Assembly (NCBI GenBank): GCA_016709225.1
Contig: JADJEE010000001.1
Location: forward strand, 1,302,001 to 1,366,000
DNA: 64,000 nucleotides
Reading direction: 5' to 3'
From: Deltaproteobacteria bacterium
Lineage (GTDB): Bacteria; Myxococcota_A; Polyangia; Nannocystales; Nannocystaceae
The notes under the pieces were generated by a model. The model was not told where the DNA came from. It worked only from the letters and a program-made list of their open reading frames with translations, and ran no database searches. The position numbers and the translations under genes are program-made. Of the stretch, positions 50,936 through 60,258 are shown piece by piece (the stretch's first letter is position 1; each line of letters starts with the position of its first letter).

Positions 50936-51845
50936 TGCACACCTGTTCACGAATGCGTTCGATGGTCGCCTTGGCGTCGATCACCCGCGCGGCGGCGGCG
51001 TGGCTCGCGACCTTGCTGCCGATGGTGGTGACCTCACGCAGCAGCTCCTGGGCCACGAACTCGAGCGTGCGCCCCTGCCCGGTGGCGGCCGGCGCGGCGA
51101 TGACCTCGCGCATGCGCGCCAGGTGCATGTCGAGCCGCGCGAGCTCCTCGGACACATCGGCCTTGCCCGCGAGGATCGCGAGCTCCTGCGCCACGCGGTG
51201 ATCGTCGGGGGGCGCGACCGCGGCGGCGGCACACAGCTCGTGCAGGCGCGCGGCCAGGCGCTCGCGCTGCGTGCCGCCCTCGTCGCGCACCCACGCCGCG
51301 ATGGCCGCGACGCTCGCCGCCAGCTCGTCGTGCAAGCCCAGCAGCACCTCCGCGAGCGCCAGGCCCTCGCCGCGCCGGAAGCCTGCGAGCGCATCGAGGG
51401 CCTGGGCGACGAGCTCACCGAGGAACGCCGGTGGTTCGGGCTCGGGCTCGGCCCCGGTGGTGCGCGTCGGCGTCGACGCAAAGCGAAGGACATCCAACAC
51501 GTTGGGTGGCGACAGCTCGAGTCCACGTTCACGCGCGATGGCGGTGGTCTGCGCGAGCGCCGACAGTAGCGCGTCGAGGCGCGCGGGCTCGACGCCCCAC
51601 GCGGCGATGCCGTCGGTCGCGGCGCTGGCATGCAGCGCGCGCACCACCACGGTGACGTCGACCCGCCCGCGACCGAGACGCGCCTCGACGTGGCCGCGGA
51701 TCTCGTGATCGACGCGGGCCCCGAACGGCTGCCGGATCTTGAGCTCGAGGTGACGCGCGTTCACGGAGCGCGCCTCGACCTCGAGCGTCGCGCGGCTGGC
51801 CGGCGCGGGCTCCCAGGTGCGGGACGCCGCGCCGAACCCCGTCAT
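50925..51845 (-). CDS. yicC: YicC-family stress-induced endoribonuclease-type protein
   Basis: 306 residues. N-terminal MTGFGAASRTW and LEVEARSVNARHLELKIRQPF are diagnostic of YicC/YloC; the C-terminal DUF1732 shows REVTTIGSKVASHAAAARVIDAKATIERIREQV. Members affect stationary-phase survival and have reported RNase activity. The first gene of the yicC-gmk-rel operon. An ATG at 51845 begins the family N-terminus precisely. Divergent from the barrel gene at 52037 with 191 bp between starts. Confidence 0.94.
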   Translation of the reverse strand: MTGFGAASRTWEPAPASRATLEVEARSVNARHLELKIRQPFGARVDHEIRGHVEARLGRGRVDVTVVVRALHASAATDGIAAWGVEPARLDALLSALAQTTAIARERGLELSPPNVLDVLRFASTPTRTTGAEPEPEPPAFLGELVAQALDALAGFRRGEGLALAEVLLGLHDELAASVAAIAAWVRDEGGTQRERLAARLHELCAAAAVAPPDDHRVAQELAILAGKADVSEELARLDMHLARMREVIAAPAATGQGRTLEFVAQELLREVTTIGSKVASHAAAARVIDAKATIERIREQVCNVE

Positions 51846-52021
51846 GCTGCAGACTGGCACGGGCGTCCGCGCATCTTCGCAAACACCGGCCGCGCTCGCC
51901 AGAGAAAGGCTACCGGGCGCACGCGCGCCACCTGCGACGGGGCCCTCGACGCCGGTGCCGTGCGCACGCCCGCGCGGACGGCCAAGCGACGGCGACGTCG
52001 CGACCGCGCCGCCGCGCTTGC

Positions 52022-52027
52022 TATGCT
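52022..52027 (+). promoter_or_regulatory. Extended -10 box TATGCT, near-leaderless promoter
   Basis: TG at 52019-52020, one base, TATGCT; 9 nt to GTG 52037; no ribosome-binding site. Confidence 0.55.
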
Positions 52028-52036
52028 GCGCCGCCC

Positions 52037-52846
52037 GTGGCCGCCCTCCCCGCACTCGCGCTCGCGCTCGCGCTCGCACCGGCGCCGGCCGACGACGACG
52101 CTCCGCTGCCGGCGACCGACCAAGGCGGCCCACCGGCGCCGGTCGACACGCCGCGCCGCGATGGCGCGTCCGAGCAGCCGAGCACCGCCGCCGCGCCGGC
52201 GCCCGAGCTCGACGCGAAGGCCAAGCGGCGCGCGCGGTGGGTCGAAGAGGGCGCACCTTCGAAGCGCCGCTTCCTGGTCGGCATCGCAGGCGTGTTGATG
52301 CAGGTGCCGCCGCTGCGCCTGCGCGCGGTGCCGATCGATCCCCGCGACGTGGGCCGCACCGTCGCACTCGGCGGGCTGGGGCTGTTCGGTCGCTTCCGAC
52401 CGCGACCGATCGTCGGCCTCGAGCTCGACATCCGCTCGGGTTCGGTGAGGTACACCCGCAAGGACGCCGACGTCTCGGTGCGCCAGGACCAGCTGCTGGT
52501 CGACGTCGGCGCGCTGCTCTACCTGGGGCGCGGCGACGTGTTCCAGCTCGCGCTCGCCGGTGGACTCGGCGGCATGGCGACGCAGCTGCGCTACGACGCC
52601 TTCGATGCCACCGGTCGCCAGCGCTACGGCGCCTTCACGCTGCGCGTGGGCGCCGATGCGGAGTTCCTGCTCAAGCGCATCGCAATCGTGCTGTCGTTCC
52701 GGACCTACGGCATCGTCACCGATCGCCGCGGCGCCAAGTCGAGCGGCGCCGTGCTGGCCAGGACCAACGACGAGGGTCGACGCGCGCCGATGGCGACGTT
52801 CTCGACCATGCTGTCGGGCTCGATCGGCATCGCGTACCGCTTCTAG
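52037..52846 (+). CDS. Secreted outer-membrane beta-barrel-like protein
   Basis: 269 residues. Short signal peptide (AALPALALALALAPAPA, about 18), disordered linker to about 75, then beta strands (LVGIAGVLMQVPPLRLRAV, PIVGLELDIRSGSVRYT, LLVDVGALLYLGR, FQLALAGGLGGMATQLRY, AIVLSFRTYGIV) and a terminal YRF typical of outer-membrane barrels. No family recognised; same design as 18591 and 33856. GTG start fits the -10 box and signal peptide. Function unknown. Confidence 0.72.
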   Translation: MAALPALALALALAPAPADDDAPLPATDQGGPPAPVDTPRRDGASEQPSTAAAPAPELDAKAKRRARWVEEGAPSKRRFLVGIAGVLMQVPPLRLRAVPIDPRDVGRTVALGGLGLFGRFRPRPIVGLELDIRSGSVRYTRKDADVSVRQDQLLVDVGALLYLGRGDVFQLALAGGLGGMATQLRYDAFDATGRQRYGAFTLRVGADAEFLLKRIAIVLSFRTYGIVTDRRGAKSSGAVLARTNDEGRRAPMATFSTMLSGSIGIAYRF

Positions 52847-52912
52847 TCGTGCCCAGCACCCGCGCGAGCGGACGTGGCGACGACCGTGCAGCACGACGCA
52901 CGAGCGCGTGGT

Positions 52913-53101
52913 CTAGCGCTGCGCGGGCGTGTCTTGCTCGGCGTCGAACTTGGCCAACAATCGCTCGATGCCGCGATAGCGCAGCGGCGCGTCGTCGTCG
53001 ACGTCGGTGATGCCGGGCTGCGCCAGCGCGACGGAGGCGTTCGGGCTGACGGCGGCGGGCGTGGGCAGGAACAGCGAGAAAAGTGCGATCCAGAGGTACA
53101 T
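52913..53101 (-). CDS. Possible small secreted protein (62 residues)
   Basis: ATG 53101. An N-terminal hydrophobic stretch (YLWIALFSLFLPTPAAV) and A-x-A-like site suggest a signal peptide; the remaining 40 residues are acidic (ITDVDDDAPLRYRGIERLL). No ribosome-binding site seen. It lies between a barrel gene and a peptide-binding lipoprotein gene. Could be a chance frame. Confidence 0.4.
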   Translation of the reverse strand: MYLWIALFSLFLPTPAAVSPNASVALAQPGITDVDDDAPLRYRGIERLLAKFDAEQDTPAQR

Positions 53102-53185
53102 GGCGTGCGTCCGGTGCGGGGTCCGGCGGCACTATGGATCGCGCGGTGATCTCCCCGCAAGAAATCGGCACGGCGTCGATCATCG

Positions 53186-54934
53186 CTACGGCGCTGGGGG
53201 CCAGCGATCGGCGGCCGACAGCTGCAGCAGGTCGAGCTGCGGCAGGTCGTCGACGAACGTCAGCCCTTGCACGCGACGGCTGACGATCGCCAGTGAGCTC
53301 GGTGCATGCAACACGCTCGCGACGCGCAGCGCCGACAGCCGCGCAGCGACCTCGGCGAGTGCGCTGCGCCGCGCGGCGCGGGTGGTCGCGGCGCGATAGC
53401 CCTCGAGCGCGCGGTCGAGCGCGTCGTCGGCGACGCCGGCGATGTTGAGCTCGCCCTTGCGATGGAAGTACGGGTAGAGGTCGGCATCGCTGGCGGTCGA
53501 CAGGCGCAGCATCGCGACGTCGAACGAGCCCTGGCGCATCAGACCGAACAGGTACGCGAAGCTGGCGGTCGCCTGCGGCACCGTCACGCCCAGCTTCTGC
53601 CACGCCCGTCGCAGCGCCGCCGCGGTCGCGTTCGCGGTCCCACCGGCGCCGTCCCACATCAACACCAGCCGCAGCGAGCCCTCGCCGCGGCGACGCACGC
53701 CGCGATCGATGCGCCAGCCCAGCGCGTCGAGGGCCGCCGCCGCGGCGGTCATCGCCGGCCCGTCGCCCTCGCCGGGGGCGGGCGCCGGCAGCCCGAAGGC
53801 CCCCCACGCCGCCGCGGCCTTGGCCGCGTGCAGTCCCGCGAGATCGATCTCGACCGGTGCGCGCAGATCCACCGGCGCGTCGGCGGCCACCGGCGGCATG
53901 GCATCGCGGGTCGCCGCGATCGCGACCCGCGGGATCGCGCGATCGAGCGCCGCACGCAGGGCCACGGCGTCGAGCGGGCCCTTGCGCAGGTTGTAGAACA
54001 GCAGGTCGAAGCGCGGCGGGGTCAGCAGCCATGCGGTGAAGCGCGCGGCCATGCCGGGCTTGGCCAGCTCGCGCGGCACGAAGCTCGGCGGAATCTCGAG
54101 CGCGAGGTGGACGTCGCCGCGGCGCAGTCGCACCAGCGTCTGCGAGCCGTCGGTGCTGGCCTCGAGCCGGATGCGTCGCACGGCGGCGCTGCGACGGGCC
54201 CCACCGCTGCCCTCGAGCACGATCGCATCGGGCTCGAACGCGACCACCCGCATGGGGCCGGTGCCGATCGGTGCCTTCGCGAAGCCGCCACCGCGTCGCT
54301 TGCCCTTGGGCCAGATCTTCATCGCCGCGAGCCGCTCGAGCAGCAGCGGATCGGCGCGCTCGACCTCGACGTGGACCCACTTGCCGCGGTCCTCGGCGTG
54401 CGTGCCCGCGGCCGCCGGCGGGCGATCGACCAACTCGACGCGCTCGAGCTCGCCGAGCTGATGCCGGGCGCGCAGCGCATCGCGGCGGGGGTCGAGCCAC
54501 GCCGACATCGCCTCGAGCACGTCCTCGGGGCGCACGCGGCTGCCGTCGTGGAACTGCACGTCGGGCCGCAGGTGACACCAGGCGTGCTTGGGCGCCGCCG
54601 CGGGCGTGAGCACGCAGTCGTCGGCCAGCGCGAGCTCGACGAAGGGTGCGTCGTCGCCCGCGATCCGCGTCAGCCCCTCGAACACGAGATCGTCGACCAC
54701 GCGCTGTCCCCACGGGTCGAGCTCCGCCATCGGGTCGAGCCCCTCGGGCAGTCGGCGCACGGCGATGACGAGCGTGTCGTCGGGCAACGCCGTCCGCGGC
54801 GGCTCGGTGACGGTCGCCTCGCGTGGGCCGGCCGCCTCGGCATCGGGCTCCGGCTCGCCGCCGCAGGCGAGCGCGTGGGTCGTCGCGAGCGCAAGCACGA
54901 TCGCCTGCACGACGCCGCGCAATCCCCTGGTCAC
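53186..54934 (-). CDS. Peptide-type ABC solute-binding lipoprotein (family 5)
   Basis: 582 residues. Lipoprotein signal with lipobox ALAC. Typical SBP_bac_5 (DppA/OppA) course: LVIAVRRLPEGLDPMAELDPWGQRVVDDLVFEGLTR, HLRPDVQFHDGSRVRPEDVLEAM, GTGPMRVVAFEPDAIVLEG, VRLRRGDVHLALEIPP, DLLFYNLRKGPLDAVALRAALDRAI, and a C-terminal FDVAMLRLSTASDADLYPYFHRKG. Binds oligopeptides or similar in the periplasm. No permease or ATPase gene adjoins it. The GTG at 54934 gives a compact signal peptide; upstream in-frame starts at about 55039-55066 add a basic, unconserved stretch. Confidence 0.82.
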   Translation of the reverse strand: MTRGLRGVVQAIVLALATTHALACGGEPEPDAEAAGPREATVTEPPRTALPDDTLVIAVRRLPEGLDPMAELDPWGQRVVDDLVFEGLTRIAGDDAPFVELALADDCVLTPAAAPKHAWCHLRPDVQFHDGSRVRPEDVLEAMSAWLDPRRDALRARHQLGELERVELVDRPPAAAGTHAEDRGKWVHVEVERADPLLLERLAAMKIWPKGKRRGGGFAKAPIGTGPMRVVAFEPDAIVLEGSGGARRSAAVRRIRLEASTDGSQTLVRLRRGDVHLALEIPPSFVPRELAKPGMAARFTAWLLTPPRFDLLFYNLRKGPLDAVALRAALDRAIPRVAIAATRDAMPPVAADAPVDLRAPVEIDLAGLHAAKAAAAWGAFGLPAPAPGEGDGPAMTAAAAALDALGWRIDRGVRRRGEGSLRLVLMWDGAGGTANATAAALRRAWQKLGVTVPQATASFAYLFGLMRQGSFDVAMLRLSTASDADLYPYFHRKGELNIAGVADDALDRALEGYRAATTRAARRSALAEVAARLSALRVASVLHAPSSLAIVSRRVQGLTFVDDLPQLDLLQLSAADRWPPAP

Positions 54935-55247
54935 CGCGCCATCGCGATCCCCGGTCGGCGTCGCTCGGCACGGCTGCGCGTACGCGTCCCCGCTCGCCGC
55001 CGGTTGCGGACGCCGCCTGCGCTGGATCTCGTCTGCGATCATCGCTGCCACGGGGCCGCCCCCCAAAGGGCCGGGCGCGGCCCCTCTCGCTTACCGCATG
55101 CGGGCCGGTCGCGCCCACCCGCCCCTTGAAAAGCCCGACGGCGCCATGGTACCTACGCTAGCGATTACGGGACCATGGGTGCCGACTGTCGCCCCTCGCG
55201 GGGCGGGCCACGAGGTACTCTTCTCCCGGAAAGGCCGCCACCGCGCC
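54935..55247. other. 313-bp divergent gap
   Basis: Lies between the solute-binding and 55248 lipoprotein genes. It holds TTGAAA (55126-55131) with TACCTA 18 nt on, and TACTCT (55216-55221) 26 nt before ATG 55248, plus a small hairpin CCCCTCGCGGGG (about 55192-55203). Part could be the coding extension of the solute-binding gene. No RNA gene seen. Confidence 0.35.
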
Positions 55248-55961
55248 ATGACCCACGTTCGATACGCGCTCGCCACCCTGCTCGTGCCCCTGGGCCTCTT
55301 CGTCGCCTGTGACAAGAAGGCCGAGGTCGCGGAGTCCAAGCTCGACGAGAAGGAGGCTCCGGTCAGCAACGTGAAGGTCGAGCTGCCGCCCTCGCCCAAC
55401 TTCGACGAGGGCAAGGCGCCCGAGCAGTGGGAAGACGGCTCGTACTCGATCTACGGGCTTCGCTCGAAGCTCGACGAGCGCGTCAAGGAAGGCGAGAACA
55501 ACAAGGAAATCCAGGTCAAGGGCTGGGTGCAAGAGATCTACGTCGCGCCGCCCTGCCCGGAGGGCGTGTGCGCACCGCCGAAGCAGCCCCACGTGTGGAT
55601 CACCGACACCCAGGGCGAGCAGGGCAAGAAGCGCGCGATGATGGTCGTGAACTACCGCTTCTCGATCCCCGAGCACCAGGCCAAGATGTGGAAGGACGTG
55701 CCGCAGGTCATCCTCGAGAAGGACAAGCGCTACACGTTCCTCGGCAAGTTCAAGCAGTTCTCGGACACCGGCTTCGCGTTCGACCGCGGTCTGCTCGAGT
55801 TCGTGGCCTACAAGCCCATCGACCCCGCGACCGGACAAGAGTCGTCGACCTGGGTCTACCCGCCCAACTCGCCGTGGCACCCGCTCACGATCCAGGCGCA
55901 GGAGGCGGAGAACGCCGAGCTGGCCAAGAAGGCCCAGGCCACCGCAATCAAGCAGCCGTAG
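55248..55961 (+). CDS. Lipoprotein with OB-fold-like region, unknown function
   Basis: 237 residues. Lipoprotein signal LGLFVAC (Cys about 21). The mature protein has a Lys/Glu-rich start, a beta-rich middle (EIQVKGWVQEIYVAPPCPEG, PHVWITDTQGEQGKKRAMMV, VILEKDKRYTFLGKFKQF) similar to an OB-fold, and a Lys/Ala tail. GGAAAGG lies 18 nt before the ATG. Codon use is richer in AAG/GAG than neighbours, suggesting good expression. A strong terminator follows. No specific family identified. Confidence 0.75.
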   Translation: MTHVRYALATLLVPLGLFVACDKKAEVAESKLDEKEAPVSNVKVELPPSPNFDEGKAPEQWEDGSYSIYGLRSKLDERVKEGENNKEIQVKGWVQEIYVAPPCPEGVCAPPKQPHVWITDTQGEQGKKRAMMVVNYRFSIPEHQAKMWKDVPQVILEKDKRYTFLGKFKQFSDTGFAFDRGLLEFVAYKPIDPATGQESSTWVYPPNSPWHPLTIQAQEAENAELAKKAQATAIKQP

Positions 55962-55985
55962 GTCGCCGCGGGCGACCGGAGCCAA

Positions 55986-56018
55986 GGGGGGGAGCTGCTC
56001 GCGCGGCCCCCCCGTTTT
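55986..56018. terminator. Rho-independent terminator
   Basis: GGGGGGG (55986-55992) pairs with CCCCCCC (56007-56013) around a 14-nt loop, followed by GTTTT. Ends the lipoprotein transcript; the stop of the opposite gene starts at its edge. Confidence 0.85.
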
Positions 56019-58030
56019 CAATTCTCCATCGCGTAGTACCACGGCTCGCCGCGGACGCGGGCCCAGTCGGTACCCAGCTCGAGCACCCACGGCTCGCCGC
56101 TGCGCGGGGCCACCGACAGCCACACGCGCGGCTCGTCCGACGGACGGCCGCGGCGCAGCGCGATCGCCCGCCACATCGGCCAGCGCCGCAGGCTTGCGCC
56201 CAGCTCACCGAGCGGCGCACCGTCCTCCCGCACCAGCTCGCCATCCTGGCGCACCAGCGACGTGGCGGCGTCGCCCTCGTGCACGACGACGGCGTCGGCG
56301 TCCTCGAGCACGCGCTCGAGCGGCGTGTCGATGAGCAGGTCCTCGCGCAGCGATGCGCAGGTGCCCTCGCCCACCGTGGCCGCGCGGCCGCCATCGACCG
56401 CGACCACGCAGCCGTCCCACAGCGTCAGCTCGAGCGCGTCGCCGCGGCCGTCGCGGGCCACGGTCTCGGCGCGGATCGTCCGCAGCGGCGGGCCGCTCGG
56501 GGTCGTCACCCACGCGATCGCGCGGGCTCCGGCGATGGTCGCCGACAACGCCTCGACCCGCTCGGAATCCAGCACCGCATCGCCCTCGGGGTGCCGCGGC
56601 GCGTCGAGCCGCCAGACCCCGAGGTCGAGGTGCACGCTCTGCCGCAGCGCGTCGGGGCCGTCGAGTTCGAGCGCACGCAGGTCCCCGGCGGCGATCGACA
56701 CCAGCTGGCGATCGCCGAACGAGCTGGCCGAGAACGCCGGCGTGTCGGTCAGCCGCACCGGGAACGCGGGCTCGTCGTCTCGCGCGCACAGCCACGCCGA
56801 CGGTGGCGTCAGCACGCGGCAGCGCAGCCGGATCTGCGCGGTGGTGTCGCTGTGGAACGTGAGATCGAGCTCGGGCGTGCCGAGCTCCTGCGGCGCGTCG
56901 GTCGCGAGCCGTGCGTCGTGCAGCGCGTTCCACCAGCGGAACACCTCGGCCTCGGGCACCGTGGTCACCGCGCTGCCGTCGTGCTCGATGACGAAGCCTC
57001 TCGCGTCGCGGCGCAGACGCGACGGCGTCGGCGTGTGCTGCTCGATCGACATCACGCTGCCGTAGTCCCACGGCACCAAGCGGGGCTCGATCCACGACGG
57101 CGCATCGTCGCCGCGGCCGGGCCACGGCCACGGCGCGGTGACCCGCGCGTCGACACAGCCCGCGCGACCAAGACCGCGATCGATCACGACGCGCTCAGCT
57201 TCGGCGTCGCAGGCCTCGCCGCGCCACAGCGGCAGTGTGCGGCCGTCGTCGGTGTGCAGGGTCAGCCACGGCGCACCGCTGCGATCGGCGAGCGGCTCGC
57301 GCAGCGGATCCATGCGCGCCGACAGCACGCGCCCCAGCCGGGCATCGACCGCCGTGCTCGACAGCAGCGCCGTGCGGCCGTCGTTGTCGGCGCGCCACAG
57401 ACCGTCGTCGCCCCGGCGCACGCGCGCGTCGGCGAAGGTGACCTCGCGGACCTGCGCCGGCTCGAGCACGAAGGCCCGCCGCGCGATCCATGCGGTCGCG
57501 TCCTGGGCGACCCAGTCGCCGAGCTCGCGCTCGACCACCCACACCGCGTCGTCGTCGACGCCGACACGCGCGGCGTAGAGCCCAGCACCGTCGGGGCTGC
57601 GGGCGCCCAGCGCGAGCTCGAAGCTGCCGCGGCCGTCCTCCACCCGCACCCGCCCGGCGCTGCCGATCGCCGCCTCGTTCGCGCTGACACTGGCGGCGCG
57701 CAGGCTCGTCGCGGCGGCGAGCGCCGACCACAGCCCGTCGACCGCATCGGGGTCGGCGGGGCCGACCAGCTCGCGATCGGCCCACACCCACAGGCCGGCC
57801 GCGTCGGGGTGGCTGGCGATGCTGCAGCGGCTGCCGTCGGCCCGCTGCAGCTCGATGCTGGCGCCCTCGGGGATGCCCGCCGCCAGCTCCGGCAGCAGCC
57901 GCGCGGCCACGCTGCGGTTCGACACGTACGCACCCTCGGTCCGCTCGCGCTGCCACGGATCCACGCGCACGAGCGCGACCGCTGCGATCGCCGCTGCCGC
58001 GAGCGCCCAGGTGGTCGTGCTCGGCTTCAT
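56018..58030 (-). CDS. DUF4340-like membrane-anchored protein of the Gld-type ABC cluster
   Basis: 670 residues. An N-terminal membrane helix (TTWALAAAAIAAVALVRV, about 5-22) followed by a long extracytoplasmic beta-rich protein with repeats of DUF4340 type (DAAGLWVWADRELVGPADPDAVDGLWSAL, AWIARRAFVLEPAQVREVTF). It begins 4 nt inside the permease gene (ATGA), so it is the third gene of a gldA-gldFG operon, the usual location of DUF4340 proteins. Role in the complex is not known. Confidence 0.78.
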   Translation of the reverse strand: MKPSTTTWALAAAAIAAVALVRVDPWQRERTEGAYVSNRSVAARLLPELAAGIPEGASIELQRADGSRCSIASHPDAAGLWVWADRELVGPADPDAVDGLWSALAAATSLRAASVSANEAAIGSAGRVRVEDGRGSFELALGARSPDGAGLYAARVGVDDDAVWVVERELGDWVAQDATAWIARRAFVLEPAQVREVTFADARVRRGDDGLWRADNDGRTALLSSTAVDARLGRVLSARMDPLREPLADRSGAPWLTLHTDDGRTLPLWRGEACDAEAERVVIDRGLGRAGCVDARVTAPWPWPGRGDDAPSWIEPRLVPWDYGSVMSIEQHTPTPSRLRRDARGFVIEHDGSAVTTVPEAEVFRWWNALHDARLATDAPQELGTPELDLTFHSDTTAQIRLRCRVLTPPSAWLCARDDEPAFPVRLTDTPAFSASSFGDRQLVSIAAGDLRALELDGPDALRQSVHLDLGVWRLDAPRHPEGDAVLDSERVEALSATIAGARAIAWVTTPSGPPLRTIRAETVARDGRGDALELTLWDGCVVAVDGGRAATVGEGTCASLREDLLIDTPLERVLEDADAVVVHEGDAATSLVRQDGELVREDGAPLGELGASLRRWPMWRAIALRRGRPSDEPRVWLSVAPRSGEPWVLELGTDWARVRGEPWYYAMEN

Positions 58031-60258
58031 CGCCGCCGCCTCCACAGCATCCACAGGCCCATCGCGACCGCGAAGCCCGGCAGGCCCAGCAGACACACCC
58101 ACGTCATGCGTTCGAGCTGTGCCGGCAACAGCACCAGCTTCACGTGCTCGCGCGGGCGGGCCTCGATGCCCAGCAACCGCGCGCGATCGGTCAGCCAGCC
58201 GATCGCGTTGCGCACGAGATCGCGGCCGTGATCGTAGACGACGTCGTCGCGCAGGAATGCGTTGAGCACGAACTGGTCGGAGGCCACGAGCACCAGCTTC
58301 GAACCGCCGCGCACGCCGGCCGCCGCGACCACCACCGGCCCCTCGCGATCGCCCGGACCGCGCTCGGGGACCACGCCGCGGGCGAGCCCCGCGAGGTCCG
58401 ACTCGGCCCAGCCGTCCTCGCCGACCGACAGCAACGCGACCGGCGGCTCGCCCTCGCTGGCGCCGAGCTCGAGCTCGCGGACCAGCATCAGGCTCGCGGC
58501 GCGACCGACCAGCGCGCGCACGATCGGGTGGTCGCCCCAGCCTTCGACCAGCGTGAACGCCAGCAGCGGCGTGCCGCCGGGCATCGCGTGCGGATCGACG
58601 ACCACGCGCTCGCCGAGCGCGAGCCCCCAGCGCGCCAGCAGCGGCTCGAGCCCGTGGCGCGCCAGCCGGTCCTGCCCCGGCAGCATCACCGCACCGGCCA
58701 GCACCAGCAGATCACCACCGCCGTCGGCGTAGCGCGTGATCGCATCGACGTGGGCCACCGGCAGCTGGCCCGAGGGGCCCGCGACGATCACCAGGTCGCA
58801 GCTGGCCAGGCCGTCGTGGCCGTCGAGATCGGCGATCTGCACCTCGATGTCGCGCGCGCGCAGGAGGTCGGCGAAGTGGGCGATGCCACCGTAGGGCTCG
58901 AGCCCGTCGATCGCCGGCTCGCCGTGGCCCTGGGTCACGCACGCGTGGGTCTCGCGGGCGTCCTGCACCTGCGCGAAGGCCCCCAGCAGCGCCTCCTCGC
59001 CGCGGAACTCCTCGACCCGCGGTCCGGTCTGCTGCACGTCGGCGCCGGTCGCCCACACCACCAGCTCGTCGGGCATGATCTGCGTGCGCCGCAACGCGGT
59101 GCCGACCCCCGACTGCACCAACACCACGCCGTCGGCGAGGTCGCGCCCAGAGAGCCCGTACTGCGCCACCAGCTGCTCGGCCTCCTGCCGATCGCGATCG
59201 GGATCGATCTCGGTCACGCGCAGCTGCGGCGAGACCTCGGCCATGCGTCGCAGCACCTCGCGCAGTTCGCCGGCCAGCGGGTTGGGTCGACCGCCGCCGC
59301 CGAGCGGCGGGATCATCGTACGCACCTCGACCGGCTGCGCGATGCCCTCGAGCTGCTCGCGCGCCCGCTCCGAGAGCGCGTAGACCTGCCCGCCGGTCCA
59401 GTCGTCACGCGTGGCATGTCGCGCGCCCCACCACGCGACGTGGACCACCACGATCGCACCGAGCCCCCACTGCAGCACCCGCTCGAGATCGCGACGCGGA
59501 TCGACCAGCAACGCGGCCGCCCACACCCCGAGCACCACGATCGCGCCGTGCAGCCACAGCCAGCGGCCGTCGACGATCCCCTGCGCGAGGTCCTGCATCA
59601 TCGCCAGCAGGCTGGTCTGCTCGAGCCATGCGGCCAGGGTGGGCGACTCGACCTCGGGCGCCAGCAGCCCCAGCATCAGCACCAGCGAGCACACCACGAA
59701 GGTGGCGATCGCGGCCGACAGCTGCGACCGCGCGGCCGCGCTCGCGACCAGCCCGATCGCCAGGAAGCTCGCGCCCACCAGCGCGGTGCCGAGGTAACCC
59801 GCCGCGATCGGCCCGACGTCGACCTCGACCGCGGCGCCGCGCAGCAGCAGGTAGAACACGGCGGTCGGCAGCCACAGCGCGGCATAGAACGCGAACGCAG
59901 CGATGAACTTGCCGAGCGCGAACTGGCTCGGCTGCACCGGCGCGGTGAGGACCGCCTCGAGCGTGCCCTGGCGGCGCTCCTCGGCGACCAGACGCATCGC
60001 GACCGCCGAGCAGATCGCGACCACCGGCAGCCAGAAGATGAAGAAGCTGCCGCCGAAGTAGAACTGCATCACCGGCCCGGGCGCCGCCAGCGGGTCGTTG
60101 AGCACGCGCAGCAGCAGCGCGAAGTCGTAGCCCTGCTGCAGCAGGAACAGCGTCGCGACCACGTAGCCGAGCGGCGTCACGAACAGCGACAGCAGCTCGC
60201 GCGACGCGATCGCCAGCGTGCCGCGCGTCCACGCCCGCGCCCGCGCGAGCGGACTCAT
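58027..60258 (-). CDS. ABC permease fused to GldG-like auxiliary domain (GldF-GldG)
   Basis: 743 residues. Residues 1-260 have about six membrane helices and the ABC-2 permease hallmark (RLVAEERRQGTLEAVLTAPVQPSQF). From about 280 to 690 is a Gldg-type extracytoplasmic domain (YALSERAREQLEGIAQPVEV, ACVTQGHGEPAIDG, DLVIVAGPSGQLP, GDLLVLAG), ending in another helix (WVCLLGLPGFAVAMGLWML). Separate gldF and gldG exist in gliding Bacteroidetes; here they are one chain. Overlaps both neighbours by 4 nt. Substrate unknown. Confidence 0.88.
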   Translation of the reverse strand: MSPLARARAWTRGTLAIASRELLSLFVTPLGYVVATLFLLQQGYDFALLLRVLNDPLAAPGPVMQFYFGGSFFIFWLPVVAICSAVAMRLVAEERRQGTLEAVLTAPVQPSQFALGKFIAAFAFYAALWLPTAVFYLLLRGAAVEVDVGPIAAGYLGTALVGASFLAIGLVASAAARSQLSAAIATFVVCSLVLMLGLLAPEVESPTLAAWLEQTSLLAMMQDLAQGIVDGRWLWLHGAIVVLGVWAAALLVDPRRDLERVLQWGLGAIVVVHVAWWGARHATRDDWTGGQVYALSERAREQLEGIAQPVEVRTMIPPLGGGGRPNPLAGELREVLRRMAEVSPQLRVTEIDPDRDRQEAEQLVAQYGLSGRDLADGVVLVQSGVGTALRRTQIMPDELVVWATGADVQQTGPRVEEFRGEEALLGAFAQVQDARETHACVTQGHGEPAIDGLEPYGGIAHFADLLRARDIEVQIADLDGHDGLASCDLVIVAGPSGQLPVAHVDAITRYADGGGDLLVLAGAVMLPGQDRLARHGLEPLLARWGLALGERVVVDPHAMPGGTPLLAFTLVEGWGDHPIVRALVGRAASLMLVRELELGASEGEPPVALLSVGEDGWAESDLAGLARGVVPERGPGDREGPVVVAAAGVRGGSKLVLVASDQFVLNAFLRDDVVYDHGRDLVRNAIGWLTDRARLLGIEARPREHVKLVLLPAQLERMTWVCLLGLPGFAVAMGLWMLWRRRR

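Noticed and set aside
52843..53160. 105-residue minus-strand frame overlapping the small secreted protein
   Set aside because: Arg/Ser-rich shadow with no signal; the 62-residue frame has a signal peptide.
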